Assembly: GCA_001683735.1 (NCBI GenBank)
Contig: LUGG01000001.1
Location: 2,356,001 to 2,420,000, forward strand
DNA from: Grifola frondosa
Taxonomy: Eukaryota > Basidiomycota > Agaricomycetes > Polyporales > Grifolaceae
Direction: 5' to 3'
DNA length: 64,000 nucleotides
Shown here: piece after piece, positions 1 to 10,853 of the stretch
Position numbering within the stretch: position 1 is the first letter of the stretch
Layout: each line of letters begins with the position of its first letter
Position numbers and translations under genes: made by a program
The notes under the pieces: model-generated
Database searches by the model: none
The model's input: only the letters and a program-made list of their open reading frames with translations
Told to the model about the DNA's origin: nothing

Positions 1-1
1 T

Positions 2-172
2 GCTGGCCAAGTTTGGCGTTGGTTCGGGGTAAGCCCATTGTGGAGATCTGGCATACCGTCGCAGGGGTTGGCCCTCGATGCAAGGCTGGAGAACGGACGA
101 TATGTGTTGCTGGAAGACGGTTCGGACCAGACAGGGAGCTTGAAGAACAGTGCTTTGACGAAAACATTATGA
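2..172 (+). CDS. 3' end of an unidentified gene (partial)
   Basis: One frame is open from base 2 to a TGA at 170-172 and gives 56 residues, ending in a hydrophilic tail (RLENGRYVLLEDGSDQTGSL, then a short Ser/Lys/Thr-rich end). The regular alternation of hydrophobic and charged residues in that tail looks coded. The first 20 or so residues are less convincing and could be read-through of a short intron (a GT at 29, an AG at 63-64). I do not recognise the family. The gene begins to the left of the window. Confidence 0.3.
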   Translation, partial: AGQVWRWFGVSPLWRSGIPSQGLALDARLENGRYVLLEDGSDQTGSLKNSALTKTL

Positions 173-367
173 CTTACGATGACGACCTATATGATTCACG
201 ACGCTTTTCTGATGTATCTTATAATGCGGATATCTATCTAACTTGAATCCTACAACATTTACGGAAGACTAAGGAGAGAACGAAGGCGCATTAGTTGTGG
301 TGTTGCATTACTGGGACTTTAACAAGATTGAGTGAGTAATGAAGCAGCCCAATGCATGGCCAAAGGT

Positions 368-999
368 CTACACACCTGGCTCGTGCAGCAACATCTGCTG
401 CATCTCTCGCGCTGCGGCACGGACCGCCGGCTCGTACTGAAGGAGAAACTCGGGATTTAGTCCATCGGCCGGGACGCGATGGCCCCCGCTAATATACTCC
501 TTCGGGAGCGTGATCTCGATGTTCTTGCTCACGACACGCATCTTGAAGCCGCCCCCAGCATTTCCTTGAGCGCGATAGCGCACTTGGAGCCGCCGTGTCC
601 ACCATAGGTGACTAGCAGGACCGGCTTGCCATGCCACTCCCAGTAGAGGTGGTCGAGCGCATTCTTGAGCTCTCCAGGGAAGCTCCAGTTGTACTGCGGC
701 GTGAGGATAACGAACGCGTCGCAGGAGGAGACGAGGGCGCTCCATGCACGGACAGCGGGGGATGCGTAGAGCGTGGGGTCGCGGATTTCGGCGGGTATGC
801 GTGTGCCATCGATGACGGGCCCGAGTGGGTGTGGAGCAACAGTGGGATCAACAAGGACGATGGAGAAGGGTCTGCTATCCGATACTGGGCTATGCGACTC
901 GTTGAGAACGGTATCGAGGAGGGGGGAGAGCCAGGACGCGAAGCCGGCGCCGTTGTTGGACTGGCGTGAGCTGCCAAGGATAATGGCAATCTTGGGCAT
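368..999 (-). CDS. NAD(P)H-dependent FMN reductase-like flavoprotein, one frameshift
   Basis: The start at 999 gives MPKIAIILGSSRQ, the phosphate-binding beginning of the flavodoxin-like NADPH-dependent FMN reductase family. The middle has the expected PQYNWSFPGELKNALDHLYWEW segment (FMN contact and dimer face in this family) and a GGHGGSK loop. The enzyme would reduce FMN or quinones with NAD(P)H in the cytosol. It is an intronless gene of about 210 residues, a normal length. The frame breaks inside a C5 run (G5 on the coding strand) at 552-556; one more G would join LKEMLG to GGFKMRVVSKNIEITLP and run on to the stop at 368. An upstream ATG at 1014 adds five residues; 999 fits the family better. 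Confidence 0.8.
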
Positions 1000-1425
1000 G
1001 GTGGCGGGCTGCAAATACGAGATGAAAGATACAATGGCTGCTATCAGGCCGTTTAAAGAAACTCTTAGAGCAGGTTACGCAGGTGAGAAATCACAGTTTA
1101 ACGGTTCCGCGAGGTGCTAACACGTTCTGTGCAAAGCTTTTGGAAACACAATCAGGTTGCTCATTGCCATGGTGTTGGGAAACAACTGCCATCGGCTTGA
1201 GGAGTACGACTGCCATCGGCTTGAGTACGACCAGAGTACGACTAGGAGATCCTGATGCCGCAGCATTATTAGCTTCCCCGACTGGGTGAGTTCTTATTTG
1301 CAGTTGTTGACACAAGCACGTGCTACTTTCTCACGTCCACACCACTTGGTGAGATCACAGTCTGAGATCCATATTCACACTCTGCCCGTATCGACGTGGA
1401 CAGAACCCTCCTTCCAGTAAACTGG
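1000..1425. other. Divergent intergenic region with a small tandem repeat
   Basis: This is the shared upstream region of the FMN reductase (-) and RRP36 (+). It holds the short direct repeat listed at 1188-1243. I see no RNA gene and no convincing extra coding exon. Confidence 0.5.
1188..1243. repeat. Imperfect direct repeat, about 24 bp, two copies plus remnant
   Basis: The 15-bp block ctgccatcggcttga occurs twice, each copy followed within a few bases by gagtacga, and a third gagtacgac remnant follows. It lies between two divergent genes. No function can be assigned. Confidence 0.6.
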
Positions 1426-2364
1426 ATGGAGTCGGGGAAACGTAAACACAAGCATGCGTGAGTCGCGCCTCCATTGTTCATTGTCAATTAGAATTTATCC
1501 TGGACGATAGACCGGTGGAAATGACCTCGAAGAGGCCGGTTCCAAGGAAGAGACTATCTGCTGAGACAAAAGTGGTATGTAACCAGTGGGACTCAACGAA
1601 TTTTATGTTCAACAGTTGTTTGTGGCAGGTTGCTCGCGATCCGCGTTTCTTGCATTTAGCGGGCGAATTTTCAGCACAAAAATTCAGTTCGCAATACGGG
1701 TTCCTTTCGGATATGCACACGGAGGAGATGAAGACATTGAGAGAGAACCTGAAACGTGCGCGCAAATTGCTGGTAAACTCACCGCGAGACCTGCGGGAGG
1801 AGCGAGAAGCAGAAGTCCAGAGATTGGAGCGCGCTGTCAAGAGGGCGGAGAGCATGGTGAACAAAGACCAGCGAGAGAGGGTTGAACGAGAAGCGCTGGA
1901 AAAGGTATCAAAGGAAGAGCGGGCGAAACAGAAGGAAGGCAAGAGCGCGTGGTTCATGAAGAATTGTAAGGCTATTGTGCGGTGTTTTTCGCGATTAGAG
2001 CTGATTTGATTATTTGTTCTCAGCGGACAAGAAGGAACTACTTTTGCGTGCCAAGTTTGATGCGCTTGCGGAGAGCGGAGGAAGAGGTGCGGTGAGAAAG
2101 GCCATAGAAAAGAAGCAGAAGAAGGTGAGCCAGAAGGAAAAGAAGCAAAGACCTTTCGCTGCAGCGCGACCTGGTGAGGGGTGCAAGGCAAAAGAGACCA
2201 TCCGCCCGGCAAACGTCCACGATTCGATTCTGGTGAAGACGAGGGCAGACCTGGAAAGCGAGCTCGGACAACATAGCCACACTGAGCCGCCTCTCTTATC
2301 CATCATTGGGCTCATGAATCAGCTTGTAATCAGTAGGAAGATAGTCATTCCTAGTAATAAATAA
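1426..2364 (+). CDS. RRP36: rRNA biogenesis protein Rrp36
   Basis: Four exons (1426-1457, 1511-1574, 1629-1965, 2024-2364) give 257 residues. The first junction rebuilds KRKHKHAPVEMTSKRPVPRKR, a conserved block of the Rrp36 family; it is followed by VVARDPRF, the YGFL motif, a long charged helix and KNSDKKELLLRAKFDAL. Rrp36 acts in the nucleolar SSU processome in early cleavage of pre-rRNA and 18S rRNA production. All introns are 53-58 nt GT-AG. Residues of about 60-190 should form coiled coil. The protein lacks the long acidic N-terminus I expect in relatives: the frame upstream of the ATG at 1426 is open only to 1366, so a further 5' exon is possible. The C-terminal tail after the basic region looks unconserved. 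Confidence 0.88.
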
Positions 2365-2794
2365 TGCCTCCACTGCTAGCATATTTCTGCCATTCACTCT
2401 TCAGTTACTGAAGTACTGGATCACGAATCCTTTCACTCGGTGTATTGACAAAGTATATTGAACGATGCGATAGCAGTACAAACTCTTTACGTGGGTATAG
2501 CAAACATCGCGAAGCTGGTGACCACAAAGCCCGAACCGTCACTATTTCAATAGTACCACCAGCGGCGCTCAAGATATGACTCGGAAAGTGAGATGGCGGC
2601 ACCTCGAGCAAATCGGAAGATCCGCCAAAGCTCAATAGTACTCCAAAGCTATATACGCATTCTTGATATTAATGACCAGATCCAAATGACCTTGTAGCAT
2701 AGTCTCTGCATAAACGTAGTGGTATCGCAAATTATGGGAATAAATTACTTGGTCAAGAGTCTGCGGGGGTCGACGATTAGGGAAGGCACAAGCA
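2365..2794. other. Convergent intergenic region
   Basis: This lies between the 3' ends of RRP36 and the CorA-type gene. The sequence is AT-rich in parts and has no coding or RNA feature I can support. Confidence 0.5.
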
Positions 2795-5313
2795 TCACAG
2801 GTACCTCTTTCGTTTCCCTCTGGCCTGGACCCACCAGTATCGCACGACGCTTCCGTAAATAGTGAGGACGACCACTGCCAGCGTAATGACGATGCCGAAC
2901 CCTATGAAGCGGTGCCCCGCCAGGTCGTTATGCGGAACCTGGACGTTCATAGACGGCAGCCCTAGATGCGACACATAAGTGAGTGTCACGGCGGAAGGCG
3001 TGGGCAACACGCACCGATCAGCGTCTGCACGCAGACAACGGCCAAACTAACGGTAGTCAAGATGACGACCGCCTGGTCGGTGCCCGACTTCGCCTGGGAG
3101 ACGGAGAGCCGGAGCTGCGAGAGGTACGTGGGGTGCGACTGGCTCAGCGCGCGCTCGTAGTGCGCGAGCGCCTGCTGCAGCGTCAGGATATGGTCTGCCA
3201 CACGATTAAGTCTCATCTCGGGACCACACACAAGAGAGGCGAACATACCCTGCACGTCTCCCATGTACACGAACACATCCAGGTCCTCCTCCGTCCCGGT
3301 ACCGACCCCCATTCGCCCTTGGTCAGTAGCCGCTTCTGTATCTGCGCGACGACCTCCGACTTGACCGCCAAGAACCGCGTCAGCGACGTCACCAGCCTCC
3401 TCGTGCGCGTCATCCGGTGCACCATGGTCGTCGGCGGGTGTGCGATCGACCGCTTATCCGAGGTCCGCAGGCGCGGCACCTTCGCGATCCATGCGCGCAT
3501 GAGCCGTCTGCAGCGGCGCAACAGCAGCAGGTAGCTCGCGGAGAGCGCAAAGTGCGTGCGCGGGGAAACAGCGCGCCCCGAGATCGACACCTCCTTCTCC
3601 CTTAGGGTATCCTTGCTCGACTTCTCGTCGAGCGACTTTTCGTGGGACACAGCCGTGTCCGCGCTGGATGCTGGCCGCAAGTCGGTTACCGAGATATCGT
3701 CGCCGGGACGGGGCTCCCCTGTACGGAAAACACGAGGTTCTCGATCTCGGTTACCTCCTTCTCGATTCCCTCCAAGAAGGGGAAGAAGGAATCGACGATG
3801 GAGTCCATGATCCCATGCGCAATCCAGTCTCGACTTGTTATCAGAGATCGTCGACTCATGAATGATGGGGCGGAGATGGCTCACCCGAAGACATATTAAC
3901 AGTCTCGCCGAGTAACAATATTTTGTTTCGCACACGATCTACGTGTTCTAATATGCACGATCAGGACGTGGGCTACGCCGCTCGCTTAAGCATAGGATAG
4001 CCTACCTGCAACATCTGCAAAATGAAACTATTCACGTCGTCATGAATGAATTGCCTACATCATGATATGAAGTGTACGGACCGAACAAACACCCTGTCGG
4101 AACACGACCAAATAAACATTCACTTCTCCGACGATCCCTTCATCTGTGGGCTTCGACATTCCTTCCTCTCCGCTAGGAAGAGGATGCAGCCGTTCCCGAC
4201 TTTTCTGGCTTTCTATGGCCCGGAATGAAATAAAATAATAACCTAGTTTTGGGAATAGTTCTAATTTCTCGCGCGGATCTTGTTGGAGGATATCTTCGAG
4301 TGTTAATGGATGCAAGTGTAGAAGCTGATCGCATGCAGCCCGTCGATCAAGACTTTGAGATGATCACAATAAACTTTGTTGCTTACCTTTCCGATAGCGC
4401 ACATATCCTCCCATGTCGGTGACGACACGTCAAGCCACCACGCTTTTGGCGCCGTGTCGCTCGTAGAGGAGGGTGTGGAGGGAGGTGTCTTGAGCATTGC
4501 GACGGTGCTCACAGACATGGGGGCCGTATCGGCACGCTGCTTCCCTTTCCTGCCCCTCCGCCGCACTTCTGGCGCAGCAGTCTTCGGTTCGTTGTCCACC
4601 AGATCGGGCATCATATAATCCTGATGCGGGAGAGGAATGACCGTTGCAGCACGAGACGGCCTGGGAATAGCTGGTACAGCGCGAGGACGCCTCGCCTTGT
4701 CGCCTTCCCTTAGTACGGCATTCAGAAACGTGATGAGGTTAGGTAAGGAGTTAGTACGCAGGATGTGGTCCGGATGTGCGTGAGGAAGGATCTCAGGCTC
4801 GGGCTGCAGTATGGTGCTTGACACGATGACAGGCTGAGGGGTGTAGAGCACAAAACCGCGGGGAATATACCTGGATTTTTCGCGGGCCCTGATACGTGCG
4901 GCGATTTCGCGCTCGGAGCGCGCATTGTGCAAGCTAGCGACGCTTGACTGGTGCCGTCGCCGCCGGGCCAACTGGGATCTGGTCACAGTGAAGATAGACG
5001 GTTTTGACGAGGAGGACACGGAGGATGAGGGTAGAGAGGAGGATGATACCCATGCTCGTGCCCAGCGTGCGATAGCATGTTCCACCCCCGCGTGAATAGC
5101 TCCAAGACGACCGCGGAAGACGGAGCCACTAGAGCGGGATGAGGAGGACGAGGATGAGGATGAGGACAACGCAGATGGTGACGAGGGCCTCGGTGGGGCG
5201 GGGGGTTGTCCGCGGTAGATATCATTGTCGTCTGCGCCGCCCTCGGAGATGGCATCGAGGTCCTTCGGGGTAAGTTGAAATGTTTCGGCGGGAGGAGGGA
5301 AGCGAACGTCCAT
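2795..5313 (-). CDS. CorA/Mnr2-type divalent metal (Mg) transporter, two frameshifts
   Basis: Seven exons (5313-4387, 4324-4082, 4027-4006, 3947-3885, 3828-3249, 3194-3015, 2961-2795) give about 727 residues once two single-base gaps are allowed. Residues 1-about 290 are disordered and basic with Ser runs. The CorA domain then shows HPLTLEDILQQDPREKLELF, YYFISFRAIES, GEVNVYLVVF, the long coiled helix around RRLVTSLTRFLAVKSEVVAQI and HYERALSQSHPTYLSQLR. It ends with two membrane segments either side of the pore loop. Fungal Alr1/Mnr2 proteins move Mg2+ across the plasma or vacuolar membrane. The signature GMN reads SMN here. One exon is only 22 nt. The frame slips at a C4 (3716-3719) and a C5 (3306-3310). 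The start at 5313 (MDVRFPPP) is preferred to 5373. Confidence 0.88.
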
Positions 5314-5373
5314 GATGTCGCAGAGAGCACCGAGAATGTATGTCGAGATGTGCGGCCTGCATGAAGGCAACAC

Positions 5374-5721
5374 AGCCCATTCAGTGGTTCAGGGTGCCAT
5401 GAGAGATGCTCAACAGCAGAACTTGTCCGCATCAGTATCTCTTCCATTTCGGGCATTGGGCGCCCACGCCTCCAATCAGATCGTTTTAAAATAACCTCGA
5501 TTATAACCTAGAGCATTTATAACATAACCTAGCTGAGCGTTTTATAACCCAGAATATTTATAACCTAAAACATTGGTACTAGATGTAGGGAGAGCATATA
5601 ACGTGGATGGGAAGTGCTGAGAAAGCAAGGTCACAGCTATTGCGATGAGCACGAGAAGATGAGGGGTATACTGAGCTTAGTATTCTTTCTCGGGGAGCAT
5701 CGTAAAAAAGAAATTGTAGTC
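5374..5721. other. Upstream region of the CorA-type gene
   Basis: This is intergenic between two minus-strand genes. It includes the tataacc-type repeat cluster listed separately; nothing else is supported. Confidence 0.5.
5487..5575. repeat. Cluster of short ataacct / tataaccyag motifs
   Basis: About seven copies of ataacc, most followed by t and spaced 8-20 bp apart, occur in under 90 bp immediately upstream of the CorA-type gene. They could be decayed satellite sequence or a cluster of factor-binding sites; the sequence does not decide between these. Confidence 0.5.
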
Positions 5722-7332
5722 TCACGAGCCTTCATGGACATCCCGTTTCTTGTCACAGAGCTGGACCACCCGCTTCGTCTCCTCCAACACCGCAAGCACT
5801 GTGAAGATAGCTCTCATCAATCCCACGCAGAAATGTAAGGGCATCGCCCACCTTTCGCCTGGAACTCTGCCTGCTTCTGCTCAAGCTGCTCGCTGCTCAC
5901 GAGCAGCTTATTCTCCTGCTGCTTGACAGCGCGCCCCTGGCGCCGGAGGGTCTCCGTCTCCAGGCGGACACGCTCCGATGTCTGCTCGACCGTACGACAC
6001 AGCCCTCGCATCGTCTCGATCTCCCCATGGTATTCCGCGCGAATCTGCTCCAACTCGTGTCCTGCAAGTGCGCACCGTCATCACAGTCAGTCAACTTGCA
6101 GTTCCCGACCCCCGCACACGGAAAACGCGACGCACCGAGCACCTCCGCCTCATTCGCAGTCTTGGTGTACGTGGACATCTGCTCCGTCCAGTCGCGATCC
6201 ATCGCCCACGCGACGCTCTTGCTCTGGCTGCCTACGCTCAACCGGCTCATGCTGCTGCACTTCTTTAAACTGCTTCGTCGCCGCGGGAGCGACCTAATCT
6301 GCGCGCCCGGTCTATCTGGGCTCTCCGGGATAGTCGAGAGCGCCTGACCATTCGGAGGCGTGCCCGCGCGGTCGGAAGGAGGGCTTGCCGATGGTGTGGG
6401 TTCGGGCGACTGGGAGGACGGTGAGTCGCGCAGAACATCGGAGGGCTCAGACTCTCGAGGACGATAAGGGATGGGCAGGGGATCGGGCGATCGGAGGTTT
6501 GCGCGAGCGAGATTCGCGGTACTAGAGGAGTAAGACATCTTCTCACTAGCTGATCTCGCAGGGACAGGGAGGACGCTGCTCGGAGGGCGCGTAGTGGAGA
6601 CCGGACGCGCATTCAGGCGCGGAAGGTGCGACGTCCGCGACCTAGCCTCTTGTCTCAGTGGATGCGGAGATGGGTCCTCGTACGTCATGGTCCGACTTGG
6701 TTCTACTGGCCGCCTGGGGACACGCTCGATGGAAGCTCTTACGGACGAGGGTCGATATGACAGAGGAGGCTGGCGGCGTGGCGGCGCCTGCACGTTGTCG
6801 CGTCGCATGGCCTCACACCTCGGGCAGCAGTATACCTCCCCAGTACCCGTATGCGCGAATTTAGAGCCATGCTCCCTGTACCACCGTTCCATCTCCTTGA
6901 GCCTGAAGTCAGGCGGGGCATGTATGACCTGGAAATGGACGCGCGGAGCAGCCATGTTCTTGGGCACCGGAGGACGGAGCCGCTGGCACTTGCGAATCAT
7001 GCGATCTTTGAGGTGCCGGATGCGAACGAGCCGCGCCCAAGCTGCAGAGTCGCCACGAGAGAGTGCGGCGAGCTCGAGGAGCTCGGCACGGAGAAGCTGG
7101 CCGTAAATCGAGGCCGTCTCTGGGGGCAAGAGCACCTAGGGCGCAAAAGGGCGCCGTTAAGTTCGGTTCTGAAGTCAATTAATAGTACGTACTCGCAACT
7201 CGTTTATAGTGTCAGTACACTGGAGATACCGCCATCCAGTCGACGAAAAGTCTTCTGAGGTATCCAGTTGGCCCCGGACGGGGCTCTGCTGGAGATAATT
7301 GAGCTTGGAGGGGGAGGTCTGTAAGAGGACAT
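5722..7332 (-). CDS. Hypothetical disordered protein with CxxC motif and C-terminal coiled coil
   Basis: Four exons (7332-7219, 7135-6136, 6061-5852, 5798-5722) sum to 1401 nt, 466 residues with no frame break. Residues of about 40-110 are helical (IYGQLLRAELLELAAL, then HLKDRMIRKCQRLR). Next comes VYCCPRCEAMR, a CCxxC cluster that might bind a metal. Then follow some 200 Ser/Pro/Arg-rich residues and a C-terminal coiled coil (ELEQIRAEYHGEIETMRGL onward, many heptads). The first intron is weakest: its donor GTACTG at 7218 was chosen because it keeps the frame. I do not recognise the family. It looks like a structural or scaffold protein, but no function is claimed. Confidence 0.6.
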
Positions 7333-8324
7333 GAAAGAGAGTGGTTGACTGCTCCAGGATCGATAGAAAAGAGGGAGAGCAAAGGGAGATGCGTGACTCT
7401 GTGAAAATATAAGCGATGCATGACCCTGATCATGTCGGCGTGCATTGATATCAATTAGGATCTTGGTCGCGCTTATCGGCCTTGTCCCTCTTACAGCCTT
7501 CAGGTTGCCAGTTACGAGGCCTTGAGGACGATAGGGCCGAGGACAACGTAGGATAAGAGTTCGAACCAACGGACCAACAATCCGCAGTACATGTTCGTAG
7601 ATTTTGTACTCGCAATATTAACGTTGATCGCCGTAATAGTACCACGTTACGATCGACCATAGCACTGCAGCAAAACCCGCATTTGATACCGTCCTCATTG
7701 ATCACCCTTCCCCGCACGCAAGTGAGACACCGTCCTCGACATCGTCTCTCTACGCTACGGTGCGCAGTTTTGAGCGCTGCAGCGCCGCACGACTAACTTT
7801 TTGAGGGTCATTGTTTCGTAAAAGGTTTGGGCGCCTGTCGAGCACGTGTACAGCCGCGATGAACGAGGCCTCCAGGACGCAGTGCAACTGGTTGCATCTG
7901 CAGGACGTGCAGTGCATCCTTTTCTTACGCTAGGCACAAATACAGTTCGTTTCTTACATTGAGATCCCCCAATTTTGATCATAACTTCCTCTTGTCCGAA
8001 GATTGGGCAGCGTTTGCCTTTCGCAGATATTCATGTCTAAATTCTGGCGTATCTGATGTGATAAGATAGTCTCGACCAGAGAAGTCACTGGGTGCATTCG
8101 TGGGCAAATACAACGGATTGCACTGCCGTTTGCCGTGTGAGAAGAGAAAGGCAGGAAAGAGCGTGAACATGTAGACCTTCCTAAAATGGACGTGGCCGGC
8201 AATGGAGACTTGGTATGGCCGGAGTCCAGCGGAGTCCCCCACCTTACATCCGCTGGTCTCTTTACTACTCTGCCCATCGAGGGCGTTTCCCTCTGTCTCG
8301 CGTCTTTGCTCTCGTTTTTGTTCA
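7333..8324. other. Divergent intergenic region, about 1 kb
   Basis: This separates the coiled-coil gene (-) from PEX16 (+). A minus-strand frame at 7979-8242 reads plausibly (CNPLYLPTNAPSDFSGRDYLI) but has no ATG start and no recognisable partner exon, so it is not called as a gene. Confidence 0.4.
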
Positions 8325-9691
8325 ATGTCTTCTGCATTGGCCCACTACGAATCTTTTCTCGTTCACAATGTCTCTACTATATCTACCGTGGAGTCGACAT
8401 TGAGGTCTATTACGTGGATCCTGCCGGGCAGGTTCAAGGATGCTGAATTAGCATCCGAGGCTCGTCAGTCAACCATGTTCCTCTCTCCTACCGCCCGTTT
8501 ATGTCAATGATTCACAGTCTCGGCTACCCTTAATGTCATGAGCATGTACCATGATACGCTCCTTGCCAAGTTCATTCAGGCAGATTCAAAGTACAAGCCC
8601 CTCATTCCGTCCTCGTTACATACACGATACACCAGAGCTTGGTCTGACAAGGATGCTCGTTACAAATGGGCCGCTCGCGCCCTCGAGCTGCTTCGCTTCG
8701 TGGAGTTGTTGATAGAGATGGGTTTGCGTCGAAAGACCTCGCGCCGTACTCGTTGGAGGGGCATTGTATTACTTGAGATAATAAAGTGGGTTCCTTCAGT
8801 TCGTGCTAGAGTGACCCGCGAACATTCCGATTCTCCAGAGCCTTCCTTCGACTCGTCCTGCTGCGTATCACGCGACGACCCCTGCTATCCCCGCCTATCC
8901 CTGAGCGGGAATATGATCCATCGTCCTTGCCACCTGCTTCTGACACATCGTCCCCGACACTTGCGCCGTCTTCCCCTCCTTCCTCAATTCCGCCCACGCC
9001 AGAGCACCTCAGGAACAACCATATCGCACTACCACCACACCCGTTGCTGACTCCGCCACCTCCCACTCAGTCGCCTTTGCCTGTTGAGGAGTATTTACTG
9101 CCCAAGGCTTTGACGACGTCCTCTGTGAAGGCTCCCACCTCGCTTGTGAAACCTCTGTCATCTCCGAAAGAATGGCTCTCAGAGATCATCTATACGCTGC
9201 GGCCTCTGGTCTATGGTGTGTGATCATGCTCTCACATCACAGATCAAACAGGTTGCTTACATCTAACTTCCAGGTGTCCTCCTGTCTTCTGGCAGGAAGG
9301 GCAATCAGCCACTGGTAACTGCACTTATCATGGAATTTGTGTCGCTGAACCTCCGACGGATACCTTCACCGTCGTCGGCGCTTGAGCGCTCAGAGTATGC
9401 CCGGAGAGACAGGGACATTCTCTGGTATCTACTAAGGGGATCTATCTGGCAGACGTGGACGCGGTAAGCAACCACTTGTTTTGCTGTGACACAAATGCTC
9501 AACGTCTCTCGTCGTCAGGCCCAAGCTCGAGGCCTTCGCAAAATCGACAGCCCATGCGCCGTTGTTGGGCATTTTCAGCGCTTTCGTGAACGATTGGGTT
9601 CCGCTTATCGACGAGTATTATTATTGTGGGTAGCTATATCCCGTACTGTGAGTGCTTGCTAACACCTTGCTGCGCAGATACTGCTCCCTAG
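8325..9691 (+). CDS. PEX16: Peroxisomal membrane biogenesis protein Pex16
   Basis: Six exons (8325-8463, 8518-8785, 8839-9215, 9274-9463, 9519-9625, 9678-9691) give 364 residues with no frame break. The start reads HYESFLVHNVSTISTVESTLR, then ITWILPGRFKDAELASEA, the conserved Pex16 N-terminus. A membrane-associated segment (GIVLLEIIKAFLRLVLLRITRRP) precedes a Pro/Ser linker. The C-terminus has the family's EWLSEIIYTLRPLVYGVLLSSG, ALIMEFVSLNLRR and a final DEYYYYTAP. Pex16 sits in the ER and peroxisomal membrane and recruits Pex3 for insertion of peroxisomal membrane proteins. The last exon is only 14 nt. Confidence 0.92.
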
Positions 9692-10014
9692 TTGCCGTTT
9701 TTCAGATCTCGTTCTTGAGCGACTATTTTGGTGCTATACTGCTAATATCATGTATTACCTTTCGTGCGATTCGATGCTATCTTTGCCTTTCCCAAAATCA
9801 GTGAATTCACGATGTGAAAGAACGGCTCAGGGAATTTGCCGTCGCTGAGAATGATCGCACAGATTACTGTTCTCATGTGATTATTCTCTTTCTACTCGCC
9901 AGGTGACCGCATCGAGTTATCGGGGGGCCCTATTTCGCAATCGCCGTCACAATAAACGGCCCGGCCATTGCAATATAGAAACGGTGCGCCCTCCATGATA
10001 CTCATACTCTTAAC
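9692..10014. other. Intergenic region between PEX16 and the cupin gene
   Basis: This would hold the PEX16 3' end and the cupin promoter. No other feature is visible. Confidence 0.5.
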
Positions 10015-10744
10015 ATGACTTCGGAACCCGCTGCTCTCCCTGATTTGCGCCGTGTTGTCACAGGCCATGATAGCTCGGGCGTCGCAATCGTACGGAGTGA
10101 CGATCTGACCCAGGTATTTGCCTTAATATCCGTATGTTTGTGCCTCGCTCACAGTAAGATTAGGCAAGTGCCATGTGGCGGGGAATCAAGTTCGGCCCTC
10201 TTTGGACTTCACAGTCTGTACCGACGGATGATAATAATAGCGAGTACGTCGGGAGAGTTAATTTGTAGTCGATATCTTGGATCTGAACGCCGTTGTAGCG
10301 TGGATGGCGCTACCAGGGCGCTGAATGGCGATATGGGTATCGTCATGCGCGACGGCGTAACCTTGCGGTATACGGATTTGGCCCCCGGAGCATCTGCTGC
10401 GCTGGTAGGATGTTTACACAGCCTATCCGGACTTGAGATTCACAATGCTGACAGCACCGCACGAGCTCTCTCGATCATAATATACTCAGTGAGCAGCTTC
10501 CCTGTAAGCAATTTGCACATGACTTGTTGATTCTTTGCTAGTCACCGGGAAACTCGTATTGGTTATGGAAGACGGGTCTGAGACGCTGCTCCAGACGCCA
10601 GGCGACGTCGTCGTCCAGCGGGGCACTCTTCATGCGTGGAGGAATCCTGGTCCGGAATGGACGCGATGGGTGGCTGTGCTGATCGACGCGGGGCCTGCAG
10701 TGGTTAATGGCGCGCCTCTTGGCATGGAGGTCCGGGTCGAGTGA
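10015..10744 (+). CDS. Small single-domain cupin protein
   Basis: Five exons (10015-10113, 10164-10243, 10299-10404, 10455-10488, 10542-10744) sum to 522 nt, 173 residues. The start is MTSEPAALPDLRRVVTGHD. The core has MWRGIKFGPLWTSQSVPTDDNN, GIVMRDGVTLRYTDLAPG, HRTSSLDHNILITGKLVLVMEDG and the second cupin motif PGDVVVQRGTLHAWRNPG. The His of HRT and the His of LHAW match usual cupin metal-ligand positions. Fungal proteins of this kind are often near secondary-metabolism or sugar-catabolism genes. The substrate cannot be read from sequence. Its 3' end faces the SDR gene 110 bp away. Confidence 0.82.
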
Positions 10745-10853
10745 GGTATGTAGCTGATTTGAGATCCTTTGGAGGTTGATGCATCTTTTCTACAGAGAAT
10801 AGTTCTGTTTGCTCTCAGACATAGTACAGTATGGTTCACTTCGAAGACCGTTG

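Noticed and set aside
3213..3935. A single long minus-strand ORF as a gene of its own
   Set aside because: It only bridges two shifted parts of the CorA-type gene; family motifs move between frames at 3716-3719 and 3306-3310.
7979..8242. Minus-strand ORF upstream of PEX16
   Set aside because: It begins at GTG with no ATG, no family motif and no consistent splice partners were found; too weak to call.
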